Positions 51,901-61,573 of a DNA stretch of 64,000 nt are shown piece by piece. A model generated the notes under the pieces. It was not told the DNA's origin and ran no database searches. It saw only the letters and a program-made list of their open reading frames with translations. Made by a program: the position numbers and the translations under genes. This DNA comes from Flavobacterium reichenbachii. Lineage in GTDB: Bacteria; Bacteroidota; Bacteroidia; Flavobacteriales; Flavobacteriaceae. Position 1 is the stretch's first letter, and every line of letters begins with the position of its first letter. Location of the stretch: contig NZ_MUHF01000002.1 of NCBI RefSeq assembly GCF_002217435.1, positions 127,450 through 191,449 on the forward strand. Direction: 5' to 3'.

Positions 51901-53484
51901 AATGAGAAATTTTTGTTTAGGAATAATCAGTTAACAGATACAGAATTTGGAACAAAAGGACTTTTAAACGGAAGTATAGAACATCATAATTTTGGAGATT
52001 GGAAACTTGATTTGACCATTACCTCCAAACGACTGCTGGCGCTCCATACCAAAGACAGCGAAGATGCGGCTTACTACGGAACTGCATTTATCAACGGAAC
52101 GGCAAGTATAAAAGGACCAACGGAAAGTTTATTTATAAAAGTTGATGCTAAATCAGAAAAAGGAACAGAAGTTAAGATTCCGATTAACAATGCACAAAGC
52201 GTAGGAGAAAGCAGCTGGATTCATTTTGTAACAGAAAAAGAAAAGTACAATCTGGCCAATGGTATTGCCGAAAAAACCAAGAACTATAATGGTCTGGAAT
52301 TGGAATTTGATTTTGATATTACGCCAGATGCAGAAGTAGAGGTTATTTTGGATCGAAATTCCGGACATGGTATGAAAGGAAAAGGATACGGTTCGTTATT
52401 GTTTAAAATTAATACGCTGGGTAAATTTAATATGTGGGGAGATTTCCAGGCATACGAAGGAACCTATAATTTTAAATATGGAGGTCTGATTGATAAGAAG
52501 TTTGCAGTAAAAAAAGGCGGGTCAATTATTTGGGAAGGTAACCCGATGAAAGCGCAGCTAAATCTGGAAGCTGTTTATAAAACGACTGCAAATCCTGCTG
52601 TATTGTTAGATAACAGTTCTTCATTCAATAAAAAAGTGCCTGTAGAAGTAGTAATCGGTTTAAGAGGAGATTTGACAAGCCCTGAACCTAATTTTGATAT
52701 TCAGTTTCCATCTGTCAGTAATGTTTTAAAATCAGAGATACAGTACAAATTAGATGACAAAGATATTCGTCAGACACAGGCATTGTATCTTTTGTCTACG
52801 GGATCGTTTATGAGTACAGACGGATTTAGCCAGGGTGATTTTTCGGGAACACTTTCAGAAACTGTTTCGAGTCTTTTTGGTGGTATTATTAAATCAGAAA
52901 GTGATAAGGTCAATGTAGACTTTACTTACGTTACTGCAGATAGAAGATTGGGGCAGGAAGTAGACGGTAGATTTCAAGCCAATATTTCATCGCAGATCAA
53001 TGAGAGAATTTCTATAAACGGAAAGCTGGGAGTTCCTGTTGGAGGAGTTAACGAATCTGCTATTGTTGGGGATATTGAAATTTTATATAGAGTGAACGAA
53101 GACGGAACGATGAACCTTCGTTTGTTTAATAAAGAAAATGACATTAATTATATAGGTCAGGGAATTGGTTATACACAAGGTGTCGGTATTTCTTATGAGG
53201 TAGATTTTGACACTTTTAGTGAATTGGTCAATAAAATATTTAAAGAGAATAAAATTCAAAAGGCAGTAAAATCATCTAGTGATGTACAAGATTCATCTCT
53301 AAATCCAGAGTACATGAATTTTACCACTAAAAAAGAATCAGATAAGAACAAAAAACAGGCTCAAAAGAAAGAAGAAGAGAGAAAAAAGGAAGAAGAGCGT
53401 AAGAAAGAAGAAGAAAAGAAAAAACAGCAGTCGCAGTCAAATTCCAATAATCAAGGTTTGATTCCGGACAATGACGATTTTTAG
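48952..53484 (+). CDS. tamB: TamB-like translocation and assembly module protein
   Basis: This protein of at least 1510 residues has an N-terminal membrane anchor and a very long repetitive beta-helical (AsmA/TamB) region. The conserved DUF490 C-terminus (about 1050-1400) includes FEGTYNFKYGGLIDKKFAVKKGGSI (here starting YEGTYNFK) and IQYKLDDKDIRQTQALYLLSTGSF. A Lys/Glu-rich tail with KKEEERKKEEE ends it. Such proteins bridge the periplasm and aid outer-membrane protein or phospholipid transport. The recorded TTG is only the first canonical start; it cuts the membrane helix. The frame is open up to 48874 and would give a basic N-terminus plus a full helix from an ATA at 48886, so the real start is uncertain. 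Confidence 0.88.
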   Translation: MLLIAIVLSLPVVQTKIAHYATESLSKDFKTHISVDKVAINIFGGVKLKKVVVLDHHNKTMIYSEIISTDILSLKRLFDGDLIFGDIRLTGLIFNLKTYKNENENNINKFVKLFESGKPSKSKRHFLMTARNAYISQGAFSVIDENKINQRFLDFKKLNAYISDFKIYGPDVSTTIHRFSFLDHRGLYVSNFAGKFSYSKKQIKVENLAVKTKRSSIYGLAVLNYKVEDFLNFTDKVKFNVVLDSASIATNDIRYFYDGLGKNQHFKLKTKIKGTLNNLNLNRLRLSDTNGSKIVGNINFRNLLGNKTQKFSMDGKFDKLVSSYDNLTALLPVVLGKKLPKEMKRIGTFNIVGKAKVSTTALEANFKMITDVGNGKVDLHLNNMDFIDKASYTGNIVLENFDVGAVLNRKDLGKTTLDLDVDGVGFTEKYLNTIVKGDIATLDYNKYTYHNIVVNGNFKLPYYKGQVSVNDPNLTLVFDGLVDLSKKESRYDFHINIENSDLRKLKFVKDSISYFKGDAVVQLTGNSIENLQGNVYIKDAVYQNPKATYAFDEITVNSNFDQDRLRTITINSNDVVDGKIVGKFQFAQLDKLVMNSVGSLYTNYKPYKVKKGQFLRFNFHVYDKVVEMLYPDIKIDSSTVVRGKIDSDLQEFKFRFRSQKITQAKNTFDNIRINIDNKNALYNAFIELDSIKTPYYKIRDFNLINVTAKDTLFVRSEFKGGNKGEDYYNLDLYHTIDKNKNNIIGIKKSEMKFKDYLWYLNEDAGNDNQIVFDQYFKNFSIDNIVLSHENQKIDLNGVIKGTDYKDLVLNFEDVDINKITPLNSKFVFNGNLNGSVNYKQNKQVYQPTASIVIDHLNLNKTELGTLNFDISGDESFKKFTINSSIQNGFTESFRANGTFAVENKETFLDLNLKLEGFNLATLGTVGGDVLSNIRGSVSGNAAVVGNINKPEINGRLYVEKAGMTIPYLNVDYALSDRTVIDLTNEKFLFRNNQLTDTEFGTKGLLNGSIEHHNFGDWKLDLTITSKRLLALHTKDSEDAAYYGTAFINGTASIKGPTESLFIKVDAKSEKGTEVKIPINNAQSVGESSWIHFVTEKEKYNLANGIAEKTKNYNGLELEFDFDITPDAEVEVILDRNSGHGMKGKGYGSLLFKINTLGKFNMWGDFQAYEGTYNFKYGGLIDKKFAVKKGGSIIWEGNPMKAQLNLEAVYKTTANPAVLLDNSSSFNKKVPVEVVIGLRGDLTSPEPNFDIQFPSVSNVLKSEIQYKLDDKDIRQTQALYLLSTGSFMSTDGFSQGDFSGTLSETVSSLFGGIIKSESDKVNVDFTYVTADRRLGQEVDGRFQANISSQINERISINGKLGVPVGGVNESAIVGDIEILYRVNEDGTMNLRLFNKENDINYIGQGIGYTQGVGISYEVDFDTFSELVNKIFKENKIQKAVKSSSDVQDSSLNPEYMNFTTKKESDKNKKQAQKKEEERKKEEERKKEEEKKKQQSQSNSNNQGLIPDNDDF

Positions 53485-53792
53485 TTTATTGTTAAAAATA
53501 TCTTATACTAAACCATTATGCTTCATAATGGGTTTTTTATTCTTAAATTTAGCTTTTTAATCTATTTATTTATAAAAAGATTAAAATAGTATTTTTGTAA
53601 CACTTCAATTGAGTATTGTTAATTTTAGAGATTTAATTAAAATATAGGCCTTTTATTATTTTAAATGAAATTTTTGCCAGTAAAAAACTTATTAACGAAA
53701 ACGTTTGAATTTAACATATTTTACTTATTTATGATAATCTTCACCTGAAAAGTGATGAATGTTTGCTAATTTTACACTTTAATACTTAAATA
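53485..53792. other. 308-bp intergenic region with terminator at 53510-53538
   Basis: AAACCATTATG (53510-53520) pairs with CATAATGGGTTT from 53524 (one bulged G), followed by TTTTTT, and ends the TamB transcript. The rest is AT-rich and leads to pfkA. A near-consensus TAATTTTA lies about 20 nt before the pfkA start. No open frame or known RNA was recognised. Confidence 0.7.
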
Positions 53793-54779
53793 ATGCCAAA
53801 AACAATAAAAAAAGTTGGTGTTCTAACTTCAGGAGGAGACTCACCAGGAATGAACGCCGCAATACGATCAGTTGTTCGAACATGCGCTTATCATAATATA
53901 GAATGCATAGGAATTTATAGAGGGTATCAAGGAATGATTGAAGGCGATTTTAAAGAAATGGGCCCTCGAAGCGTAAATAATATTGTAAATAAAGGAGGAA
54001 CGATTTTGAAATCGGCTCGTTCTGTAGAGTTTAGAACTCCGGAAGGCAGAAAGAAAGCACACGAAAATCTTCTAAAAGCTGGAATTGATGCTTTGGTTGT
54101 AATTGGCGGTGACGGAAGTTTTACCGGCGGTTTGATCTTTAATTCAGAATATGACTTTCCTGTAATGGGAATTCCCGGAACAATTGATAACGATATTTAC
54201 GGTACAAGTTTTACTCTTGGATATGATACTGCATTGAATACCGTTGTAGACTGTATTGATAAAATTAGAGATACTGCAAGTTCGCATAATCGTTTGTTTT
54301 TTGTGGAGGTTATGGGTAGAGATGCCGGACACATTGCGCTTAATGCAGGTATTGGAGCAGGTGCAGAGGAAATTCTTATTCCAGAAGAAGATTTAGGATT
54401 AGAACGATTATTAGATTCTCTTCAAAAAAGTAAAGCATCAGGAAAATCATCAAGTATAGTGGTTATTGCTGAGGGAGATAAAATTGGTAAAAACGTTTTT
54501 GAATTAAAAGACTACGTAGAAGCCAATCTGCCTGAATACGATGTGCGTGTTTCTGTTTTAGGACATATGCAGAGAGGTGGTTCTCCATCTTGTTTTGACC
54601 GTGTTTTAGCGAGTCGTCTCGGTGTAAAAGCTGTAGAATCTTTGATAGAAGGAAAATCAAACTACATGGTTGGTCTTAAAGAAGATAAAGTTATTTTGAC
54701 TCCATTAGAACAAGCAATCAAAGGAAAATCTGAAATTGACAGAGAGCTCTTAAGAGTTTCTGATATCATGTCAACATAA
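53793..54779 (+). CDS. pfkA: ATP-dependent 6-phosphofructokinase
   Basis: This 328-residue protein matches the length of bacterial PfkA. Motifs are GVLTSGGDSPGMNAAIR (about 8-24), the ATP-site GGDGSFTGG (about 108-116), catalytic GIPGTIDNDIYGT (about 130-142; D in TIDND), EVMGRDAGHIAL (about 170-181) and LGHMQRGGSPSCFDR (about 250-264). The GGDG motif followed by Ser is typical of ATP- rather than pyrophosphate-dependent enzymes. It commits fructose 6-phosphate to glycolysis. It is followed by gapA, kinase and mgsA genes on the same strand. Confidence 0.96.
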   Translation: MPKTIKKVGVLTSGGDSPGMNAAIRSVVRTCAYHNIECIGIYRGYQGMIEGDFKEMGPRSVNNIVNKGGTILKSARSVEFRTPEGRKKAHENLLKAGIDALVVIGGDGSFTGGLIFNSEYDFPVMGIPGTIDNDIYGTSFTLGYDTALNTVVDCIDKIRDTASSHNRLFFVEVMGRDAGHIALNAGIGAGAEEILIPEEDLGLERLLDSLQKSKASGKSSSIVVIAEGDKIGKNVFELKDYVEANLPEYDVRVSVLGHMQRGGSPSCFDRVLASRLGVKAVESLIEGKSNYMVGLKEDKVILTPLEQAIKGKSEIDRELLRVSDIMST

Positions 54780-54845
54780 AATATAAAAGTTTAATAGAAA
54801 AGAAGTTTATTGTGAGGAAATTAGACTTTGAAAATAGTGTAATAA

Positions 54846-55874
<1,029 letters not shown>

Positions 55875-55890
55875 TAATTTATATTTTTAC

Positions 55891-55928
55891 AAAATCCCGT
55901 TATCTCCAAATAACGGGATTTTCTTATT
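55891..55928. terminator. terminator after gapA
   Basis: A perfect 13-bp stem, AAAATCCCGTTAT (55891-55903) with ATAACGGGATTTT (55910-55922), and a 6-nt loop are followed by more Ts. The symmetrical A and T tracts allow function in both directions, but only the plus-strand gene abuts it. Confidence 0.9.
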
Positions 55929-55998
55929 TTGTTATGTCTTTAATTAATGTAAAAAACACACTTATTGAAGAAAAACTAATCCAAAAACAAAAAACAAA

Positions 55999-56850
55999 AT
56001 GAAATTAATAGTTGATAGTGGGTCTACTAAAGCCGATTGGATTGCAATTGATGATAATGGAAAAGTATTATTCACGACACAAACATTAGGATTAAATCCT
56101 GAAATTCTTGACGGTCCGGAAATTATAACAAGATTAAATGACCGTTTTGATATTTTACAAAATAAAAAAAATGCTACACATTTGTTCTTTTACGGAGCAG
56201 GATGCGGTACAGAAAGAATGCAGAAAGCATTGACAGAAATATTTAGAGAATATTTTGTAAATGCAATTGTAGAAGTTCATGAAGATACATACGCAGCAGT
56301 TTATGCTACAACTCCAAAAGGAGAAGAGGCAATTGTAAGTATCTTAGGAACAGGTTCTAACTGTAGTTATTTTGATGGAAAAGTATTGCATCAAAAAGTA
56401 CAATCATTAGGATATATTGCTATGGATGATTGTAGTGGAAATGTTTTCGGTAAAGAATTGATCAGAAAATATTATTTCAATAAAATGCCTAAAGAACTGG
56501 CAGTAGAATTTGAAAAAGAATATAATCTAGATGCTGATTTTATTAAAAATAAATTATACAAAGAACCTAATCCAAACGCTTATCTGGCGACATTTGCAAA
56601 GTTCTTAATCAAACATAAAGACACTGAATTCTGTAGAAAAATCATCTTCAAAGGGATGAAATCTTTTGTTAAGAATTACATTAAGCAATTTGATAATTGT
56701 AAAGAAGTTCCGGTACATTTTGTTGGATCTATTGCTTTTTATTTAAAAGACGAATTACAAGAAACATTTGATAAATACGAACTTCAATTAGGGAATGTTT
56801 TAAGAAGACCTATTGATGGATTAATTGCATACCATGTTGCTAATCAATAG
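55999..56850 (+). CDS. BadF/BadG/BcrA/BcrD-type ATPase, N-acetylglucosamine kinase-like
   Basis: This 283-residue ASKHA-fold kinase has phosphate-1 motif IVDSGSTKADWIAID (about 4-18), GAGCGTERM (about 68-76), phosphate-2-like EDTYAAVYA and ILGTGSNCSYFDG (about 115-127), and FVGSIAFYLKDELQ in place of the adenosine motif (about 240). In Bacteroidota such proteins are usually annotated as N-acetylglucosamine or related sugar kinases. The location between gapA and mgsA supports a role in sugar entry to glycolysis. The exact sugar is inferred from the family. Confidence 0.82.
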   Translation: MKLIVDSGSTKADWIAIDDNGKVLFTTQTLGLNPEILDGPEIITRLNDRFDILQNKKNATHLFFYGAGCGTERMQKALTEIFREYFVNAIVEVHEDTYAAVYATTPKGEEAIVSILGTGSNCSYFDGKVLHQKVQSLGYIAMDDCSGNVFGKELIRKYYFNKMPKELAVEFEKEYNLDADFIKNKLYKEPNPNAYLATFAKFLIKHKDTEFCRKIIFKGMKSFVKNYIKQFDNCKEVPVHFVGSIAFYLKDELQETFDKYELQLGNVLRRPIDGLIAYHVANQ

Positions 56851-56860
56851 TTTTGGTTTT

Positions 56861-57235
56861 ATGGAAATTGCAATTATTGCACATGATGGAAAAAAAGCTG
56901 ATTTAATCGATTTTTTGATTAAAAATGAAGCTGTTTTGCATCATGAAAAAATAAGACTTATTGGTACAGGAACAACGGGAGGAAAGGCAGAAGCTGCGGG
57001 ATTTAAAACTCAAAGAATGCTTTCCGGACCTCTGGGCGGTGATGCGCAGATTGCAGGCAGGGTAGCAGAAGGTATAACACAAATGGTTTTCTTTTTTAAA
57101 GATCCATTGTCAAGTCATCCTCACGAAGCTGATATTAATATGCTGATTCGTGTATGCGATGTACATAATGTGCCGCTGGCAACAAACGAAGCAACGGCAC
57201 AATTATTATTAGATGCTATTGCACAGCAATTATAG
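56861..57235 (+). CDS. mgsA: methylglyoxal synthase
   Basis: From ATG 56861 it has 124 residues (MEIAIIAHDGKKADL); an in-frame ATG at 56825 overlaps the kinase gene and is rejected. Family residues are H8 and K12 in AHDGKK, the GTGTTG loop (about 36-41), GPLGGDAQIAG with the catalytic Asp (about 56-66), DPLSSHPHEADIN (about 81-93) and PLATN. It converts dihydroxyacetone phosphate to methylglyoxal plus phosphate, the bypass that relieves sugar-phosphate build-up. It follows the kinase with a 10-nt gap. Its 3' end overlaps the convergent ridA-like gene by 20 nt. Confidence 0.95.
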   Translation: MEIAIIAHDGKKADLIDFLIKNEAVLHHEKIRLIGTGTTGGKAEAAGFKTQRMLSGPLGGDAQIAGRVAEGITQMVFFFKDPLSSHPHEADINMLIRVCDVHNVPLATNEATAQLLLDAIAQQL

Positions 57236-57596
57236 AAATCTCAACATTTACATTTTTTGGCAGACATGCCACTTGAACCGTTTCACGTGCTGGAGCGGTT
57301 TTTTCGTTAAAGTAAGATCCGTAAACGGTATTAATAGCTGCAAAATTATTCATATCCATAATAAAAATAGTAGCCTTAACTACATTTTCAAAAGTCATAT
57401 CTGCTGCTTCTAAGATCGCAGCGATGTTTTGCATAACCTGATTCGTTTCGTCATTTATGTTGTCTGTAATGATTTCTCCTGATGCAGGATTAATAGCAAT
57501 TTGACCAGACGCATAAAGTGTATTTCCTGATAATACAGCTTGATTGTAAGGACCGATAGGAGCCGGCGCTTTCTCTGTAAAGATTATTTTTTTCAT
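57216..57596 (-). CDS. ridA: RidA-family enamine/imine deaminase
   Basis: This 126-residue protein is the typical RidA/YjgF length. Motifs are APAPIGPYNQAV (about 10-21), LYASGQIAINPASGE (about 27-41), the helix QVMQNIAAILEAADMTFENVVKATIF (about 53-78) and the catalytic arginine in APARETVQVACLPKNVNVEI (about 100-119). It hydrolyses reactive 2-aminoacrylate-type enamines formed by PLP enzymes. It overlaps mgsA tail-to-tail by 20 nt and lies just downstream of the LptD-like gene on the same strand (23-nt gap). Confidence 0.94.
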   Translation of the reverse strand: MKKIIFTEKAPAPIGPYNQAVLSGNTLYASGQIAINPASGEIITDNINDETNQVMQNIAAILEAADMTFENVVKATIFIMDMNNFAAINTVYGSYFNEKTAPARETVQVACLPKNVNVEISIIAVQ

Positions 57597-57619
57597 AATA
57601 AATTAATTTTTATTGGATT

Positions 57620-60355
57620 TTATCGATTTGAAGTGCTTCGCTTATTCCATTTAATGTCACTAAGTACACCAGATTTGATTCCGATGAAGAAGTTCCAGTT
57701 AGAGTTTACACCAAGCGGACTCCAGTTAAAAGCCATTCTCCAGCTTAATAAATCTCTTTCGAAACGAAATTGAGTAAAAGTTACCCCTTTTTGCACAAAA
57801 TCATAACCGGTAGAAACACCACCTTTCCATTTTGGAGTAATATCCATATTGATAGAAACCATGATCGAGTTTCCGGTAATTTTACTTTCTCTTTTAAAGT
57901 TTGTATAAGTAAGAGAATAAGCCATGGTCATGTCCCAAGGTATTTTTGAATTAAAAAATTCACTAATAGCATCTTCCTTTCCCTCTGGTTCCTCTGCAAA
58001 TTGGCTGTGTCTTGTATCGTTCAAATCTGTATTTGTACCAAATAAATCATCATTACGCCCTCCGTTCCGCTGGCTCTGGGTGTTGGTTTCCTTCGTGCCT
58101 TTATTAGAAAAAGAGTAGTTCATTGTTAAGTTGGCACTGGTTAGTCTAAATAGACTTCCTCCGTTATCTATGTTGAATTTGTTAATGATGTTGTTTCCGC
58201 TGTCAAGAGCATAAGGATCTAGTGTAGCTCCAAAATTAACATTCATTTTATTGTCAAAAAATTGTGTTCCGCCGCTAAGTGCAAGTGGCTGCCATGCAAG
58301 AGTCTGCACACCGTCAGCATCAAAATTGTAGCTGGTCTGAATGTTTAAGCTGTTTAGCAGCATTATTTTTTTAGGCTCTGTTTTTGTACTGTCTGAGTCC
58401 CTTACTTTGGCTTCAAAAGTGTTGTTTAAAGAGAAACCAACAATATTTGAATTGCTTTTTCCAGGAGGAGATCCAAAAAGGCCATTGTCAAATCTAGAGT
58501 ATAATGTTGGAGAAAATGTACCAGCAGCATCAATAATATAAGTGTTATAATATCTTTCGAAACTAGGCGTATAAGCGTACGAAATATTAGGTTTTAAGAC
58601 GTGGCGTATAGATTGAATTTTTTTATCAGCCCCAAAATTAAACGTACCATAAATAGTTGTCGACATACTCGTCGAGAAGTTGTAAGATCGATAAGAATCA
58701 AAACCGCTTATGGTTTGATCTACAACTGCGTTTTTAGAGCTGTCATACCCTTTTTCTATTGTTTTGTTAACCCACGTTTCAGTATAATTTGTTCCTGTTG
58801 TTACACTCAAATATCGTAATACCTTAAAGTTTGTGCTAATAGGAATAGTGTGCTGCATCCCTAGTTTTGCATCACTAAACATTTGTGGTTTAAAAAACAA
58901 CGAATCTTTTGTAGTGATTTCGTTTTTACCGCTTAAATTATATTGTAAGTTGATGTTTTTAATAAAACCTTTTTTAACGCCGTCTTTTCCAACAAAAGGA
59001 TAAATACGATCAATACTTCCTTGTAGTGTAGGTAATGTCATTACAATATCTTCTGTCTGTGTATTTTGATTATGCGTTGCAGATATCGAAATACGAGCCT
59101 GAGGTACTGTATTAAAAGTTTTACTGTAAGAGATCGATGAATTTAAAGTATTATTCAGTGTAGAACCAATATTTACCTGATTGATAGATTGTTTAAAGTA
59201 TTTACTACTACCCATGTTAACAGAAGCAGAGAAAGTAGAATTAGGATTCGACTTCGTATCTTTTGAGTGTGACCACTGAATATTGTAAATATTACCTTTT
59301 TGATAATCCGGATAACCTCTTTCGCTGGTAATCTGGTTCTCAAAACGGATGTTAATATTACCGCGGTATTTATATCTTTTCGCATAAGCCGATTCAAAGC
59401 GCATTGCATAACTTCCGTTTGTGTAATAATCTCCTAAAACTGTTAAATCATAATTGTCGCTTAAAGCGAAATAATATCCCATATTCTGCAAAGAAAATCC
59501 TCGCGTATTAGAATCATTATAACTTGGAATTATTATACCTGATACACTTTTTTCTTCACTCATAGGGAAATAAGCAAAAGGCAGTGCAATAGGTGTCGGA
59601 ACATCGGCAATAACCATGTTTGTCAAACCAACAATTACCTTTTTGCCGGGAATAAATTTTACTTTATTGGTCTGAAAGTAATATTCTGGATTGTCTACAT
59701 CGGTAGAAGTTGTAAAACGCGCTCCTTTTAAGAAATAAACCGAATCATTTTCTTTTTTAGTAACAGCAGCTTTGATTTTAAATTCTCCTTGTTCGGTTCT
59801 TGAATTATAGATTAAAGCCTTTTTGGTTTTGAAATTAAAACGAATAGAATCAGGCTGTACTTCGCTTCCTCCTTGTTTGAAGTTTGGATATTGAGACAAA
59901 ACTCCTGCAGAATCTTTGATTCTTCCAGCATAAACTTCATCTTTTTCATAATCCAGAACAATGATGCCCGATTTTAATTCAACATCTTTGTAGTATAATT
60001 CCGCTTCATTGTACAAAGTAATCAGTTTTTTTTTCTGATCAATTTTTGCATAATCCTTCGCAATGTATTTAACCTTTCCGTCCAAAAAAGTCTTTTTAGG
60101 TTTAACAGTGTCAAGTTTTATGGTATCTGTAATAGAAATGGCGGGTTTATCTGTTTGTTTTACAGCGGGTAAGGTCTTTTTGCTGTTTTTTATCTCTTGC
60201 GAATATAAATTACCACATCCTATAGTCAGGAAAAATGATATTAAAACGATATTAAATAAGTTTGTATGCAAAGGTTTAAATGCTATTTTTGTAAAATTAT
60301 GGCTTGTTTTTTGACATGTCAAACTTACATATAATTTTTTGTCAAAAATAATCAA
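57620..60355 (-). CDS. lptD: LptD-like LPS assembly outer membrane protein
   Basis: This protein of up to 911 residues has an N-terminal OstA/LptA-like jellyroll (about 85-260, KVKYIAKDYAKIDQKKKLITLYNEAELYYKDVEL region), then a large beta-barrel (about 270-911). It is the flavobacterial 'putative LPS assembly protein LptD' type, which receives LPS from the Lpt bridge and inserts it in the outer leaflet. The signal-like stretch NIVLISFFLTIGCGNLYSQ lies near residues 35-53, unusually far from the first ATG. The first 28 or so residues may not be translated, because a TAAGTTTG promoter motif lies at 60319-60326; TTG starts at 60322 or 60271 are alternatives. Confidence 0.85.
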   Translation of the reverse strand: MIIFDKKLYVSLTCQKTSHNFTKIAFKPLHTNLFNIVLISFFLTIGCGNLYSQEIKNSKKTLPAVKQTDKPAISITDTIKLDTVKPKKTFLDGKVKYIAKDYAKIDQKKKLITLYNEAELYYKDVELKSGIIVLDYEKDEVYAGRIKDSAGVLSQYPNFKQGGSEVQPDSIRFNFKTKKALIYNSRTEQGEFKIKAAVTKKENDSVYFLKGARFTTSTDVDNPEYYFQTNKVKFIPGKKVIVGLTNMVIADVPTPIALPFAYFPMSEEKSVSGIIIPSYNDSNTRGFSLQNMGYYFALSDNYDLTVLGDYYTNGSYAMRFESAYAKRYKYRGNINIRFENQITSERGYPDYQKGNIYNIQWSHSKDTKSNPNSTFSASVNMGSSKYFKQSINQVNIGSTLNNTLNSSISYSKTFNTVPQARISISATHNQNTQTEDIVMTLPTLQGSIDRIYPFVGKDGVKKGFIKNINLQYNLSGKNEITTKDSLFFKPQMFSDAKLGMQHTIPISTNFKVLRYLSVTTGTNYTETWVNKTIEKGYDSSKNAVVDQTISGFDSYRSYNFSTSMSTTIYGTFNFGADKKIQSIRHVLKPNISYAYTPSFERYYNTYIIDAAGTFSPTLYSRFDNGLFGSPPGKSNSNIVGFSLNNTFEAKVRDSDSTKTEPKKIMLLNSLNIQTSYNFDADGVQTLAWQPLALSGGTQFFDNKMNVNFGATLDPYALDSGNNIINKFNIDNGGSLFRLTSANLTMNYSFSNKGTKETNTQSQRNGGRNDDLFGTNTDLNDTRHSQFAEEPEGKEDAISEFFNSKIPWDMTMAYSLTYTNFKRESKITGNSIMVSINMDITPKWKGGVSTGYDFVQKGVTFTQFRFERDLLSWRMAFNWSPLGVNSNWNFFIGIKSGVLSDIKWNKRSTSNR

Positions 60356-60404
60356 TTGTGAAAATTATACTAACTGCGTTTTATTAAAATTAACTTTTAT
60401 ATTT

Positions 60405-61523
60405 ATGAGAAGATCGAACAAAATTAAGGTAATCGTTACTTTTTTTCTAACAATACTGTCTTTTTGTGCGTACAGTCAGTCAAATGTTTTTAAAGTAACT
60501 CTAGACGCCGGGCATGGAGATCATGACTTTGGTGCTGTTTACAGCGGGCGGATAGAAAAAAATATCGCCTTAGCTATTGTTTTAAAAGTTGGGAAAATAT
60601 TAGAACTTAATCCCAATGTTAATGTTATTTATACTCGTAAAACAGATGTTTTTATAGATTTGGTCGAAAGAGCCAATATCGCCAATAGAGCAAATTCTAA
60701 TATTTTTGTTTCAATACATTGTAATGCAAACAAAAACACGGCCGCAGACGGAACTGAAACTTATGTAATGGGTTTGAGTAAGACAGCATCTAATCTTGAA
60801 GCTGCGAGAAAAGAGAACTCTGTAATTACCTTAGAGAAAGATTACAAACGCAAGTATGAGGGTTTTGATCCTAACTCGCCAGAATCTTTGATCGGAATAA
60901 CTTTAATGCAGGAAGAATATCTGGATAATAGTATTTCCTTAGCCAGTAAAATTGAAGATAATTTTGAAAAACTGGGCAAAAAATTACGTCAGGGCGGTGT
61001 AAAGCAAGCACCATTTATGGTTCTTCATAAAGCCTATATGCCGAGAGTTTTGGTTGAAACAGGATTTGTTTCTAACCCGACTGAGGGAAATATTTTAAAT
61101 TCTGAAGAAGGGCAGGACGATATCGCAAAAGCAATTGCAGAAGCCATTTTAAGCTATAAAAGAGAATATTTTGGTTCTGGAAATCCTGAAGCAGTCGAAG
61201 CTAAACCGGTAAAAGATACTGCTAAACCTAAAGCAGTTGTGTCTTCTGCGCCAGCTAAAAGTGCACCAAAAGGTACTTTTTTTAAAGTACAGCTTATTGC
61301 CAGCATTAAAAAGACTACCTTAGAACCTAAGAACTTTAAAGGCCTTAAAAATGTTACGATGTTGTACGAAAACAACATTTACAAATATTTCTATGAAGAA
61401 ACAGCCGATTACGACGCTGCTAAAAAATATTTGCAAGAAGCTAAAAGTAAAGGTTATGGAGCCGCTTTTTTGACTGCTACTAAAGATGGAGAAAAGATCG
61501 ATATCAAAGACGCAATTAAATAA
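60405..61523 (+). CDS. N-acetylmuramoyl-L-alanine amidase (Amidase_3) with C-terminal SPOR-like region
   Basis: From ATG 60405 it has 372 residues (MRRSNKIKVIVTFFLT..., signal peptide ending CAYSQ). An in-frame start at 60339 would overlap the lptD start. The AmiA/B/C-type zinc amidase domain (about 27-250) has VTLDAGHGDHDFGAVYSG with the first zinc His, the Glu in GRIEKNIAL, VSIHCNANKN and VLVETGFVSNPTEG with the catalytic Glu. A Pro/Lys/Ala linker leads to a SPOR-like peptidoglycan-binding region (about 290-372). It cleaves septal peptidoglycan side chains in daughter-cell separation. Divergent from lptD. Confidence 0.92.
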   Translation: MRRSNKIKVIVTFFLTILSFCAYSQSNVFKVTLDAGHGDHDFGAVYSGRIEKNIALAIVLKVGKILELNPNVNVIYTRKTDVFIDLVERANIANRANSNIFVSIHCNANKNTAADGTETYVMGLSKTASNLEAARKENSVITLEKDYKRKYEGFDPNSPESLIGITLMQEEYLDNSISLASKIEDNFEKLGKKLRQGGVKQAPFMVLHKAYMPRVLVETGFVSNPTEGNILNSEEGQDDIAKAIAEAILSYKREYFGSGNPEAVEAKPVKDTAKPKAVVSSAPAKSAPKGTFFKVQLIASIKKTTLEPKNFKGLKNVTMLYENNIYKYFYEETADYDAAKKYLQEAKSKGYGAAFLTATKDGEKIDIKDAIK

Positions 61524-61573
61524 TAAGCGCCAGTTCGAATATTTATATTAATTTTGTAGAAACACTTAGAATT

